This document shows positions 24,116 through 38,081 of a stretch of 64,000 nucleotides of DNA, piece by piece. Origin of the DNA: Malurus cyaneus samueli (taxonomy: Eukaryota > Chordata > Aves > Passeriformes > Maluridae). Numbering within the stretch: the stretch's first letter is position 1; each line of letters opens with the position of its first letter. Where the stretch lies: contig CM019216.1 in assembly GCA_009741485.1 (NCBI GenBank), positions 40,878,842-40,942,841 on the forward strand. The letters run 5' to 3'. The translations under genes were made by a program, and so were the position numbers. A model generated the notes under the pieces. It had not been told where the DNA came from. It searched no databases and saw nothing but the letters and a program-made list of their open reading frames with translations.

Positions 24116-24551
24116 CATAGCCTCATGCCAGCTATTGTGAAAAAAATTAACTGTATTCCAGGCAAAACCATGACAATGGGGAAAATGGAGCTTTCCTGGG
24201 CAGTGTGCTGAATACTGCAGAACCTCATGCAGTGGATAGTTTCAGATGACAGTAAATTGCAAGGTATTCCTGTTGAGAGGTGACAAATTCAGGAAAAAGG
24301 TTGTAGAGCAGACTTCTGGCAGCTTGTATCTCAGTAGTGTAGAGGTGGTGACAGTAGTGGCAGCTCAAAACCCCACAGCATTCCTGAATACAGTGGAGTG
24401 CCAAAAGAGCCAGGAATGTGGAAAGGTAAGAGTTTAAGCACCTGACTTGTTCATCTGTGTCGTTTGGGCTGTGATTTACTGTGATTATCCTTAGTAGAAA
24501 TCCAGTGACTGAGTTACACCAGGAGTCGATTTGGTTGGCATTTTGGCCTAC
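24116..24551. other. Unassigned DNA beyond the ERV gag end
   Basis: I see no LTR, tRNA primer-binding site or host gene here. It may be the host flank where the provirus was truncated or a gag segment too decayed to recognise. Confidence 0.4.
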
Positions 24552-24699
24552 TTTGTTCTTTCCCCATTTCTCTTTATCCTTTCCTTTCCTTTCCTTTCCT
24601 TTCCTTTCTTCCTTCCTTCCCTTCCCTTTCCCTTCCTTCCTTCCTTCCCTTCCCTTCCCTTCCCTTCCCTTCCCCTTTCCCTTCCTCTTCCTTCAGTCC
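24552..24699 (+). repeat. Pyrimidine tract, CCTTT/CCCTT microsatellite
   Basis: Roughly 150 bp are almost pure C and T on the plus strand, with runs of CCTTT, CCTT and CCCTT units. The complementary strand is a matching purine tract. Such mirror-like polypurine/polypyrimidine DNA can form triplex (H-DNA) structures and is prone to assembly error. The 144-codon minus frame here is a translation of the repeat. Confidence 0.9.
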
Positions 24700-25537
24700 C
24701 TTTTTCTCTGCCTTTCACCCAGCTGCCCACAGGGAGCAGCCACGAGCAGCCTGCGCCTTGAGGAGGTGCAGGCTTTGACACAGGGTTTCGCAGGGCACTA
24801 ATGCCGGGAATATTAGCAATGAAAGCTGGAGCGCGGCTGCTGCTTCTCTGGAAGTTGGTAAGTGTTGCGGTTAAATCCAGCAACTGGGACTCAGGGGTAT
24901 TATGAGGATAGGCACAACAAAGATGCAGTAAGTGGATTATCTGAGAAGTCCACACCCCCCTTTTTCCCTCGGAGTTTCCCATTTTTGTTTAAATTAACTA
25001 TTTTATAACTAATTAACTATTTTCTAAGCTAATTAACAATAGCACTGCCTTCAGAAACAGATCATTTGTAAATTACGCTCATTGCTCAAAGCTCTCCAAA
25101 CTGTATGTTTTGATAGTTGACCTTGCAAAGTGGGGAAGACAGAGGTAAGTCACAAAGATTCCTGTGGGTTAAACTATTTTCCAAGCTGATTAGGAAGCTT
25201 AGAGCTCAAATGGTCTTTGCACAGAAAATCACAAAATACCTTTTCTTTTTCAAGGGTTATCACCACCTAATTCATTTTACCTCTGATTTCGCATTAGAGG
25301 TATTGCTTACTCCTCTGCTGCTCACAAAATGCTTGGTAAGTGTGATATTATGATACTCTCCACAAGTCTGCTCCAATATACAACAGCCATCTGTTCACCA
25401 TGGCTAGTCTTTTTAGTGGTTATTGTTTGAATGTTTAAGAGAAGCTTTCCTTGACGTTTTATTTATTATTATCTCAATCATGCTGCCAGTGATCAGGCAA
25501 AATTCACATTGACACCATTAAAACCATGAATCATACA
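24700..25537. other. Intergenic DNA, nothing recognised
   Basis: No exon, RNA gene or repeat family was recognised between the pyrimidine tract and the next CR1 fragment. Confidence 0.5.
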
Positions 25538-25812
25538 TTAGAACTATAGAATATCTCGAACTGGAGGAGGCCCACAAAGATCATAGACTCCAGCTTGTGG
25601 CCCTGCACAGAACAGCCCCAAGAATTCCACCCTTGTGCCTGAGAGCATTGTCCAAATGCTTCTTGAACTCTGTCATGCTGGTGCTGTGACCACTTCCCTG
25701 GGGAGCCTGTTCCAGTGTCCAACCACCCTCTGGGTGTAAAACCTTTTTCTAATATCCAACCTAAATCTCCCCTCACCCAACTTTGGGCCACTCCCTTAGG
25801 TCCTGGCACTGG
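25538..25812 (-). mobile_element. CR1 LINE 3'-end fragment
   Basis: On the plus strand the antisense CR1 tail ('actatagaatatctcgaact') is followed by 'gcacagaacagccccaagaa', 'ctggggagcctgttccagtg', 'aatatccaacctaaatctcc' and 'gccactcccttaggtcctgg'. It is a 5'-truncated insertion about 275 bp long in minus orientation. The strong match to the general CR1 consensus suggests it is younger than the copies at 4.6 and 7.7 kb. Confidence 0.9.
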
Positions 25813-28800
25813 TCATCAATATTAGCACAGAGGCTTGTGCTGGCTTCCAGAAAGCTTTTATCAGCTTTCATTAATGATTTATAATTAACTATATAGTTCT
25901 CTGATTTACTTTGTTCATTGCTTATTTTTAAGGGGCAGCGGTGTCTGGGTTTAGATGGACATATCAGAAGGCACAGGACAAAATATTGTTTTTCATTAAG
26001 ATTAAAAAGTAATTAATACCTAATAGAAATCATGGCAAAAATAAAAGGGACTTTGAAAATTGTACTTATTGGCTAAACTGATCTACACTTACCATCAGTG
26101 GCTGGAGCAGACACGTGTTGACATATACCCTTGGTGTAGAACTAGAGGAGTGAAATGATCAAGGAGATCATCTGAAAATAATGGGAGAGCGAGGAGGCAG
26201 GCCTGGATTCTGCCGAGGAGGTGGCTGACAATGGATGTGTTGGAGGTTTACAAAGTTTGGCAACAACAACCAAGTGGAAGAGCTGCTCACAAATATTGTG
26301 TCAACAAATAGCAGCATGGTGGAAAATGGAGGAAACCGGCAGGAGACTGGTTTAAAACAAACACTCCTGAGGCCAATGGTGGTGAGCTTGTGTTGCTGGC
26401 AGCTACAATAAAGCTGGGGCAGTCAAATAGTATCAGCAAGTTGATTACGGAACTAGATGGACAACAGATCCATGGGTGGATACTAAAAGGACTCGGCCAG
26501 GACATACTCCTGAACATCCCCAGTACAGCTGTGCCAGATACAGCAGGGAAGGGGGGCAGTGAACTGCAGGAAGTGGCAAGGCTCATGTAGTCTCTCCTGT
26601 TAGCCCCTGCCCAGTGCAAGCACCAACGTGTGCTCATATTCACGGGTACCCACTGATTTCAGCCCAATTCTTATTGAGAAGTTTCTTTGCTTCAAAAAAC
26701 TACTTTTTTTTTTCCAGGGCCTCAGGGGAAGGATGGCCTTTGATGCTGGACTCCAGTCCTCTGCTTGCCGAACTGAAATCATGGTCATGGGTATTTCAGG
26801 CACAGAGGGCAGGCAGTGCAGGGAAATGTTGGAATCAGAAGGATTTAGCCCAGCCTGGTGGGGATGCAGACATGCACATCTTTGCTGTGAATAATGGCCG
26901 TCCACCACCCCAGGTAGTCCTGACCACAAAGTGATTCACACCAGGTCAGCAAATACACAGTAGCTCTAACCCAGCCAAACGCAACTCTCACAGCTGCAAG
27001 AGGGAAGGCATGCCCAGACAGTGAGCAGCCTTGCTGCTCAATGGCAGGAGGCATTTTAAAGCTTTTTGGGTTTTCCACCATGATGTCTGTCAATCTGTAT
27101 GAAGTAAAGATCTGTAAAAATACCATTATGTGTTTTCATATTTCTTTTTCCTTCACTGATTTCCGTTTTTTCCCTTTATTTTTCCTCTGTAGCTATCAGT
27201 GTGACAAACGCAGAGCTGTTTTGTATTCTCCATCTTACACATCAGGCACCAGGTAATAAAGATCTGTAAACCAAATGCAGAGGCTGTACAAGCATAATGA
27301 AAGGAATAATGTGATTCTGTAGAGCTTTTATTCTCGGTCCTCATGAAAGCACCACACTTCGTGACAAAAATCTGCCACCTCAACCTGTTCAAGCATGGGC
27401 TACTCTAGAGAGTCATTACTTTGGTGAGGTGAGGATGTAAGAATGATTTGTACAATGTCATTATACCGTCATTACATTTATTCAAATTTATTTTCCAAGC
27501 TTTTCCATTTACAGGTCACTTTTTGAACTACCATAGTTGATGGCAGGGCTGTGTCCGGTGCCACATCCACAGCTGTACTTTGGCTCCCCCTGTCCCCGGT
27601 GTGACACACACCCCCCGCCCGAACTGCACCCAGAGTTTTGCATTATTCTTTCAGATGTGCAATGCTCTGCATTTTCCTGCAATTTTCTGATGCAGTAAGG
27701 AAAAAGGATAATGTACTAACAAATGTTCTTCTAAGCTCCTAAAACCTACTTAAAATTGATTGAGCAGATTTTTAAAGATCAATACAAGAATCTTTAGTGC
27801 TCTTCTCCAATTCTGACAAAGGATTAACAGAGACCAATGCTAGGCTGAGACGTTGTGTTGTTATGTTGATTTTTTTTTCACAGCCAAGCTTTATATCTCA
27901 AAACACCAGGGTTTCTAATGCAAATGCTACAGCCCTTCACTGTAGCAACTTAGAGGAGCAATGCTATGATTTTAATAAAGCTGTCAGATTAAGTGACTGC
28001 ATGGTTACACCATGATATTAATACATGTTCTTAACTGTCAATTAGTTAACTGGCTAATAAAAAGAGCCTAGCTTATAGGATTTCACTAATGAATATAATG
28101 CTTTGTTTCTGGGCAAAACATATGCTTTGGATATATAATTAGAAAAAAAGCCCCCCTCTCTCTCCCCCATCGAGAGAGCATGTGCAGCTGAATAAAGGAG
28201 CTCATTATACCTGCAAGGGGTCAAAGTCTGTGGATCTGTAGCTTATGGTATTATGACAGATTACAAAATCACTCTATTATGTTAGTCAATCTGTTTCCAA
28301 GCACAAACTAGCAGGGAGCAGGGCACTAGAACCTCCTGAGCAGGGCACCCTTTGGCTGTTCCCGGCAGTCTTATGATGGGTCAGCTGGCAGTGACACCAC
28401 CTCTGACAGCTCACATGTCAGACCTTCCCTGCCTGACTTCTGCCTTTGTTACCGCAGAGCCTCTTCACAGCCAAGCAATCCCTGCTTCAGGTTGCAAAGA
28501 GCTCCCATTAAGAGCTGAAACAAATTTTAAATCCATGCGTAGCCATCACTTGTGCTAATGAAAGGGAAAAGCAGAGCACTTATGCTCCAGCTGACCCCTC
28601 TCAGGGTCTCACCTTAAAAAAACAACCCAACCAAAAACAGTAAATAAAAAGTTTTAAAGTAGAGAGGGGAGCAGCTCAATAGCAATACCTGGGAGTGAAA
28701 GCATTGGGTTCAGCTTTGGTGCATGCCTCAGTTTAAAAGGAAAAAAGTAAGTCATATGTAGAATAAACATGATAGAGATCCTAAGAAATATTTGACTTTC

Positions 28801-31800
28801 CTAATCTGTCAGGGAAATTATTCTTCTGGAAAGTCTTATTCAGTCAACTCAGCATAAAACTCCTTGGTACCAAGGGGAAAGAAAATCCTCTTGTATTTGG
28901 GAAAAGCACCAGTAGTCAGCACTGTGGGCACATACATTTCTGACAGATCACAACTTCCTGAGATTCTGCTGAAGACAAGTGGTCCCACCACTGCCTTGGG
29001 CTGGTCATTTTGCTCTCTCACCAGTCTGGCAGCTGTTCCAAGGCCAAGAGGGCCCCAGGGCTGCCCATATGGCATGGAAAGACTGTGGAGTAAAGCAGGA
29101 CCATCAGGCTGGCTTTGGTAGTCCTCAAGGTCTGGAACTAACAAAGCCACATTTATGGCCCATGATCAAGTGATTGCAGTGTCCAGGAAGATGCAAAGTC
29201 TGACTGTAGTTTTCCCTGCAGCTGGGGCTTATACAGGCTCCGTCCTGTGGGATTTTATCATGGCTAACCAATGGTGAAGTCAGGCTGGTACCTCTTTGTG
29301 GGGTAATTTCTAGGTGATTTATTTCCTCTCCTCAGCAGCAGCCCTTATCATGAAACCTGTAGGAACCCCTACTTCTTTGCATGTTCTCCCTCAAGTCCAG
29401 TTTGATTTAGATCTGCCAAGAGATTACCAGTGTAGGAGGCTGTAATCTACATTCAAACCCCACAAAACACAAGCTTGCTTTCCCCAGGAAGCTAAGCTCA
29501 GAATAGGCTTGCCATGTTATTCTTTGAGAGCTTTTTTTCCTTGAAATATCATGTAGAGAACACAATTTTAACCATCCCTTGTTTACAATGGCCACTGAGC
29601 ATCAGTCAGCAGCAGCAGGAGCAGTAGCTTCTTGCAAGGTTAAAGACTGAGCTTAGGGTTGCTCCCAAAATGAAGGAATGTCCAATGTCCTCCCTGGGTT
29701 AGGGTTAACAAGCATTTAAGGAGCTGTTTGGCTCTCCCTGAAGCAGACACAGGGCTCCCACGTCCTGCACAGGGGACTGCCCAGACCTCAAGGGATCACA
29801 GCAGGAGCTTCAACACTAAACCCATGCAATGTCCTTCCTGGAGATGCCTGTCCTTGGAGCCAGGTGCCACAGGAAATACAGTGCAGAGAGCCCCAGCATC
29901 AGGAGGAGCCACAAAGGGAGGACAAAGGGTGGCCAAGAAGAAATTTTTGTAGGGTTATGCTGGACACCATCCTGCCTCAGCAAGTAGCTGGGAATGGGGT
30001 CTGACATCCGGCCATCATTTCTCAGCACTTCCTAGAGCTGTTCAGTTCTCTTTCAGAGGTGCTCCTGCAAAAACAGTAATTGAGAAGCTCAGCATGGTCT
30101 CACTTTGGGGCAACTGTGTCTGGCGGGGGTGTCAGACCAGAGGTTTCTTCCACCCTCAAGTATTTTATGATATTTTGAGGAGGACCAGTGTATGTTTGAC
30201 CTGTATAACACTACTGAGATTTGGATTCATTTCATAGCCTGCATAGGCTGTGATTCTGGCATCAAACCACAACTGGAGTTGATGACAGGTGAATCTTCAA
30301 AGATACGCTGGGTGCTCACAAGTGAAGGGATGCACATGGACATGACTGAAATGCTGCAAGGAGGCACAAGAGGGAAGAACTGAGGATTTATGTGAAAAGC
30401 GAGCAGAGGAAGCTGCTTACAGAACCCAATGAGGAGTTTTTTCCCATTCTACAGACTCCAGGAGCTGTGCTGGCTGTCCTGTCCTGAGTGGAACACTGCT
30501 GGGACACCCAATCCTGAGTGACCCATGCACCTCTAGGAGCTCCTGCTTCCCCTCCATGTGCCTGCCTGTTTCAGCAGTGATTTCCTTGGCATTGCAGTTC
30601 CCTGGGCTCCCCAGTGGTTCCTGGTCAGTGAACCCTTGACCTGGCAGCACATGACCACAGTAGACAAAGTGACTGTGGTTGTTCTGGGACCCGTAAAATC
30701 ATCAATGTTAGCCTCCCCCATCAACTTCTTCTTGCTAACCCTTCCTTGGTTTGCTTGATATTTACCAAGTGATAATGCCATTATCTGTTTGTGATAATAA
30801 ACTTCACTGCAGTTACAAAGCACCCTCATAATTTAATTTTTTCATTTTCAGTACACCTCCAAATTAGCAGAAAAATCTCTGAAGTAAAATAAGAGTGAAA
30901 TATTAAAGGAGATAAACCTGTTCCTTTCTCCTTGAACCATCAGCTCAGGTGAAGAGATGGAAAATTTCTCATAATTGAGTTTTGCAGTTATTATAACAAA
31001 CCAGAAAGGAATTTCTCCTTTACTGCAGAGCAACCTTTCCTGGCAAACACCAGGAAATCAAAATTGGTACATTTGGAACAGCATGTGGTTTTCAATAAAA
31101 AATCCTGAGCTTTTAGGGAAAAAAGAAGTGTGGTTTCTTTTCTTATTCATCACCTCAAAGATAGACAGTCTGTCAGTCTGTTTCTCTTGGAGATAATATC
31201 TGTTGTACTTCAGGAGCAAGCTTCTCAAATACATTCACAGGTTTTCATACACATTTAGCTCATTTCAGTGCAGCACATACAGCATTGCCAGTCATACAAA
31301 CACCTTGTTAATCCCTGGAAGCTGCATCGAGGCATTGCAAGAGTCTGTTCATGTCCTTGGAGACTGACAGAGTGACATTAGTTTACACTGGGCAATGCTC
31401 TGATGTACTGGCTAGCAGCCAAGGAGTTCATGACTTTTATATGTTTCAACAAAAGGCGTTGAAAAGAGCTTTTGATATGGTTATTTGGTGAAAGAGATCA
31501 AACGTTTCCCCTTTGTATTAATCCTTTTCATGTTTTCAGTACATAAACTAATTTTTAAAAATCTCATCTTGCAGGTGTTCGAGCACATGGTTTGACAAGC
31601 AGTTATTTGGGGCACATGTATTACTGGGGAAACTGCAGAAGAGAAGCAGCAAAGGTTTAGGAAAACCCAGCCAGCATAGAAAGCGTGAATACCAAAAGAC
31701 GAGTCCTACCCCCGGTGCCAGGTTTGGCGGGCACGGTGTAGACAGGCTCCTGGACTAGAGATAAACCACTACCGCAGCGATTGTGTTCTTCCACGGGCAG

Positions 31801-34800
31801 TTGTACCCCAAAGCCTGTGCCTGGAAGCGACAGCCGCCTGGGGTCTGTGTTTCAGCAGCACAAGAAACGCAAGGATGTAGCCCCTCTGTGCTCCTGCGTT
31901 GAGCCAGGTGCTCCCCCAGCCGGGATCCTGCCTGGCCATTCCCGGGCTCCTGCCGGGCTCAGCCTGCTGCGGGTTTGCCGCTCTGCACAGGGAGCCGGCG
32001 GCTCTCCCTCTGCTTCCACGTGGGCAGGAGGGCTTGCCCAAGGGTCAGGAGAGGCTAATTCATTTACACACCACTCAGCATTTGTTTTCTGACCTCTGCA
32101 GCCCCTTTGTAAGCCCCAGCCCACACTTGTTTGTATGAGCCTGGCTATTGTACGTGAACTGGGCTTTACTGTTCTTCTTAAAAGCTGTCCCCAAAATGAG
32201 ATTTACTTCTAAGAAATAAGAAAACCCAGTCAGGCAGTCATACTCTCTTCATCGTTGCTGGGGTTTTGATTTCTTTTTAGATGACCTCTAAAATATTTTC
32301 CCATTAAAGCAAGGTCTATTTTTAAGATACCAATGTCATTTAATTAGTCATTTTGCACAAGAGGCACATCTGACTGGAATTTATGCTCTTTTATCCCCTT
32401 TTAGCATCATACACATTTTTTTTCTGCCAGTGAGTAAGATGAGGTCTCAGTCTCAGGTCTAACAATCTCTTTTTTTTTTCCTTTTACCTCATTTTCCCTC
32501 TCAGATGCTGGAAGAGAATACAGTAGACAGTCTATGCACCCCCATTTCACAGATGGTCTGACTCATGGCACAGGAACTAAGAAGTAATGCACTCGAAATC
32601 AAGAAGGTGCACTTAAGAAGAAAATTTATATATATATATATATATATATATAATAATATAATAATAATATATTAAATCTATATATAATATATAATATACA
32701 TCATATAAAATAAATATATATATAACATATGATATATCATATAGTTTAAATCTATTTTAGACACTTGCATGTGTTATTTCTATTTCTGTCCATGTTGTCT
32801 TATGCTTATTGTCCCCTCAGAATGAGTTTCCACTATAAAAACATGAGCGTTTCATCGTGTTTGACCATGAAGACAACTCACAGCTTGATTTCTGCCCCAA
32901 TCACATAAAAAATGGTGCTGTTCCTTTACTGAGCTGTCATAGCTGCATGAGCATAAATTTTCAAGGGAAAAAAAACGTGCAGATCTTGAATCAAAATGTT
33001 CATAAATAGAAACCAGAACAGGGAAGAAAACATGGGTTTGCCCATTTTAAGTGCCCTCAAGATCTTATAGCTGATTCAGAAGAGTAGCCCAAGCGCAGAT
33101 CTTAGAGAGAGGCCCTAAAACAAACTCAGGATGAGAAGCCCCTTCACCTGTTCCATTTTTGGAGTGATTTCTCACTACACCCAGCTGTGTTGTGAGACAG
33201 CCCCATGCTCCCCAACAAGGCAGGCACACACTCAGCTGCAGGGTCAAAGCAGCCTCTGCTACATGACTCGCAGAGGATGCAGCTAAATCTCATAGAAATA
33301 AACAGACAAGCTTGCTTTGACCATCCTAGCCAAGAGGCAAGCTAAAAGCCAATGAAATTGTTCCAGGAAAAAGAAAGAAAAGAAAAGCTTAATCTGAGTA
33401 AAAATATAGTCCCTGAGCATTGGCAGGGTCAGGGTCAGGTTGGGTTACGTGTTGTATAAGTCCCCATTATACAAGCCAAGGCAGGGCAGAGGCTTTCCCA
33501 GGCTATTCAATCCTCCTTTCTCCTGCTCAGTTTCACTGCTGCTCCCTCATTCCTTCCTTCTCACTATCCCTTCTTCTGATGCTTGCTTGGACATCAAATA
33601 GGTCAGTCCAAGTGCTTCCATCACTGGGAGTTAGAAGATCACACAAATCACTTCCTCTCTGAATAAAATTTGACTGTGGGAGCCTGAAGTTGCTCATGTG
33701 AGCAGCTGCTTATGTGTGCAGCAGAAAAAACAAGCGTATTATGCAGAAGGGACACAGCCTGAACAACACAGAATGACCAGAACCCAGGGGCTAAATGCAG
33801 GCATCACTGAGACCTGTGCAGTGTGGACAACGACAGAAAACAGTGCTCAGGGGGTTCCTGATAACTGAGAAAAAACACACAAGTGTTCCACAGACACGAC
33901 TGTTACTATTCCTCCATTTTAAACTGGCTGCTGAGGAGTGTTTTCCCCTTGAAGCATGCATGTTCCTCTCAGTGCACGTTCACCTTCAGATTATGTTTTT
34001 CCATGAAGAAGTGTCGTATCAGTGGCAAATTAATCTTTGCCAACACTCACAGGCATCTTTTTCGCATCCCAGCACTCACCCTTCAGGCAGGTGTTTCAAA
34101 AACATCTTCAGCTTTGTGGGGTTTTTTTTTTTAAATGGAGCAATGCAAGGTGAGGCTGCTTCCCTTAACAGACTTCCAGAGTGCATTTGCTCCTCCAGAA
34201 AGAGCTTCCTGCAATCCCTCAACTCTCTCATTACCAGATCATTGTTGATTCCATGTTCTGCTCACCTGGAAAAAAGCAGCACTCACCAGAAATAACATGC
34301 GCTTTCCGGAGTGAGGACCACCACCTGCGTTTGAAAACCTACTCCAGCACAGGGCAAATGCACTGCATTTATCATTTCTACATGTTTAAGTAATTGCTCT
34401 CAACTCAGCACACATCTGCAATACTTTGAAAGCAATTTTTCTGATTTTGATGTTCTAAGTTTGACTTCAAGATCCCAAAAAAGTTGCTGAAACATGTTGG
34501 CAACTCATCATAATCTTCCAAAGAAAAAGAAATGTAACATTAAACTTAAAAGAAGATCCATTGCAATTTTTGAGAACTATGGAGAATATACAGATGCCCT
34601 GGCAAATACAACTTCCTTCTTAATCAACAAGAAGGGAAGGCAATTATCTAAAGCAGCATTTTCATGACAGAGGGAAAGAACAAAACACTAATCGAAATGC
34701 ACTGAAAACCCAGTTGAAGTTTGTCACTGTAGCAGGAAGAGAAGAACACACCATTTTACCTGGAAACTGGAGAGCTCAGACTTTTCAGATCTAGTCAGTA

Positions 34801-37800
34801 TTACAGAAGAGAGCAGACTTTCTATTATACAGTACACAATACCGGATGGGTGTTAAATACGTGTACTCGTACTTCCTTGCTTCCTTATACAGACTCCTTT
34901 GAAAACCTTCTGTCTTTACCACATCTATCTTGGGACTCTTCCTTACAAAGCCAAGATGCTTGCTCCTTGCAGTCTGTTTTCTGATGCAATATAGTAAATT
35001 GCTATTCTGTGAAATGCCTGAAAAAGTTTTTTGAATGAAGTCCAAAAGAATATTCTCATTGCCGGTGGCTGTTCTCTCTGTCTTAGCCTAGATCAGTTTG
35101 ACATAAGCCATTTATTTCATGGTTAACTGCGGAAAAATCCTGCAGGGAGTGTAAATTTGTGCATTAATCCTGCCCACCGGTTTGGTTCCACTTGGGTTTG
35201 GACGACGGAGGTGCTATGTTGCAGCTCTCAACTCATATTTAGTGTTTCAAATGCTTTTAACCAAACACCATTCCAGAAGCCTTCTGCGACTCTCGCACAA
35301 ACCCGTTGTTGCAGAGGAGAGAAAGTCACACCACTGTAAGTGCTGAGCATTACAGTGGAACATAAAGCAGCATTAAAGTTTAAGCAGCTAATCTTGTTTC
35401 GGTTGAATGGCATGTTCATTACAGCAAATAAATCAGTAACATGTAGGATTATTGAAGAGGAAAGACATATTAAACCAGTTTAGGGTATCATATTGATTTT
35501 TCAATATTTTTTTTTAGTGTCTGATTTAGCTTGGCGTTTTTCAACAGTCAGTTCTAATAAACGCTTGTATAGCACAGATTAAGCAGGTGGGAACGCTGCC
35601 CAGAAAGAGTATTATGAATAACTTAATGCACTGGTTTAATTGCAGCAATCCATGATACTTACTGTGCTGGCACCAGAGGGGAATTTTCAGTATTAAAAGT
35701 TAAAAATTCAACTGAGCTACTAGCAAGTATCTTTCTTTTATTAATTATTTGAAAATATTTCCATTATTTTCACTTCAGATGGGAGCAGAGGAGAATTTCA
35801 GAGCTCACGTAACTTTTTTACTTATTTCTACCACAACTAATTAGGTTTTTGTTAAAAAGTAATTAGCATTTACTTGACACAACTTTGCCTCTCTGACACT
35901 GCAAAACATTGTCCCTGCTGTCCTTGTGCTGGGTCAGCCCTGTTCTGTTCAGTCCCCTTTGCAAACACAATACATAAAAGTGAAAAAGCCCAAGCCCAGC
36001 TCAAGCTTCAAGCAACAGGCTCATTTCAAAGCTATACTAGAGAGTATCCCCATATTCCTTCCCCACAGTGCCAGTCCCCTGGCACAACCCTTGCCAGGGA
36101 TAGCGCTGGCAAGGATATCTGAGCTACCCACTAGCTCAGAGCAGATGCTGGAGGAAGCAGCACCAACTTTCCAGCAGAGCAAAGCATTGAAGATGCAGCC
36201 ACAGCAGAAGACACTGGTCTGGCAGCTCCCTAAGCCCACACATGGTCCTGGATACAGACCATGCCAGGAACACTCTGGAAGGCCAGCAGGGATGCTGGTA
36301 ACCTTTTCCAAGCACAGGTGTTTGACACAGATATCACACAACTGATTGCGGTCACTGATCACACCACTTCCCATTTTGTTCCTTTTTTCCATGTCATTTT
36401 TGCCTTAGCTTAGATTAGGAGCTCCAGGACAGCAACTGCACTTCAAGGCTACTGCACATAAATCATCCTGACTGCCTCCAGCAAGTAGCAACAAACACCC
36501 ACCATAATGCTGGGACAAGCAACACTCCAGAGAAGTTGCAGAATTTATCGTCTCTGGTCTTCCAACATGTAACTTTTCACACTAGCGAAGACAGAGAATG
36601 CGCATCCTGCACAAACTTAATGAAGCTTAGGCTAAAAAAAGCTTACAACAGTCCCAAAGGGAAAAATCACAATGAAATAGGCACAAAAATTGGTAAGTTA
36701 CCCATACATTCTGATTAGGAGTGATTTTGCTAATCACACAGCTTATCATTCCAGAGAAACTCTATATTCAGGGCACGAAAACTAAGGTAGAAATTAGCAG
36801 AAATACAAGATTTGACAGTACTTGATTAATGGGACTGAAAGCAGCAGAAACAAAATATTAGGAAACTGAAGTCATTTTGTGATTATAGCAGTTATTTAAT
36901 GAAGATACAAAGAGCAGCCATTACACAAAAAATAATATCTCTTTTTGGTTTCTTTTAAAGAAGTCACTTGTTTAGTGCTAAATAGGAGTCCTCACTCAGC
37001 TGGAAATAGAACAGGAGCTTTGTAAAGAACCCTTGGACAGGGATTATTTCGACATTATCACACAATGCAGGTACCTTCCCAGAAGAAAGCAGTTGCTTTT
37101 TGGGTAACTTAGAAGCAGATCCCTGTTGTCATCGCACTACTCACTCCCAGTTCTGACCTGTGCAGGGAGCCCCAGCTATATATGCCAGCACAGAGCAGTG
37201 GGGACTCAGGCCCAGCAGCCCTGCATCCATATCTTGCAGTCCCCAGCTTCACTTCCACCAAAAAGCCAGGGGATCCCCCTTCCACCCCAGCTGCAATTCA
37301 GGTCCCATTCATATCCTCTTTTCTCAGGACCTTTCAACAATCTGCACACTTCACCAGCCTCTCCTGCGTGTGCTCACAGACCCCCCTTTCCACATTCAAT
37401 TCCTCTCTGAACCTCTGCTCCACTCATCTCCTAGATCCTCTGCTCTTCCCACCAGCCCTTTTCCTGCACTGATTCCCTTTCAAGTTTCTCTCCCAAGCAT
37501 ACAGGCAGCCAGAACCACAGCAGCACTGCAATTTCCCCACCTGCCTGGAAGTTCCTCGCAAGAGACACGGCGAGAGGTAAATTTGTCTTTGCCCTACTCA
37601 CATCCCAGCACTAGAGCACCAGGCTCCTGCCATCAGGCGAGACATCGGACTGTCTCCATGGTGAGGCACTGCACTGCTGCTTTTCAAACCTTGCAGCCCA
37701 GCAGCGATCCAACTCCGTTCCTGCTGAAGCTGTAAGGGGTCAGTGTAGGCAACCAAAAACCTCCCTGCAATGACAGCACGGTATCCCCACCAGCCTTATT

Positions 37801-38081
37801 TATGGCACCAACCCAAGAAACTCAGTTGCAACTAACACGAGCCTTTCCATAGACTCCAGGAGGCTTCGACAGAGCTGAAACTCCACTCTCTCAGCAGTTG
37901 CTGTTCTTGTAATTCAGCACAGCACTGCTTTGAAAAGATCTTTCTGATGCTGCTGTCCTGCAAACAGCATAATGAAGAAAAACAGGCAGGTGCTTCTGAA
38001 CACAAACCCAGAACAGTAGTATAAAACTTCTGTAAGATGAAGCAATTAAGTAACCACACTGTTAATTGTTCATCGACAATC
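25813..38081. other. SEC63-OSTM1 intergenic DNA
   Basis: About 12 kb with no recognised exon or RNA gene. It includes an AT-rich microsatellite (listed separately). Proline/serine-rich open frames near 37126-37735 and a 166-codon frame near 33795-34295 lack motifs, conserved splice structure or a CpG promoter, and I treat them as chance. CpG is depleted: I counted 2 CpG in 36001-36360. Confidence 0.5.
32626..32752. repeat. TA microsatellite and AT-rich tract
   Basis: About 26 bp of pure TA repeat are followed by 100 bp of TAA/TATA-rich sequence with hardly any G or C. This is likely to be length-polymorphic and prone to cruciform formation. Confidence 0.9.

Noticed and set aside
33795..34295. 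166-codon plus-strand open frame
   Set aside because: No motif, no promoter, and a second frame is open over the same stretch.
37126..37735. Overlapping 94-191-codon proline/serine-rich frames
   Set aside because: Three overlapping plus-strand frames are open at once, which suggests C-rich composition and not coding. No homologue recognised.
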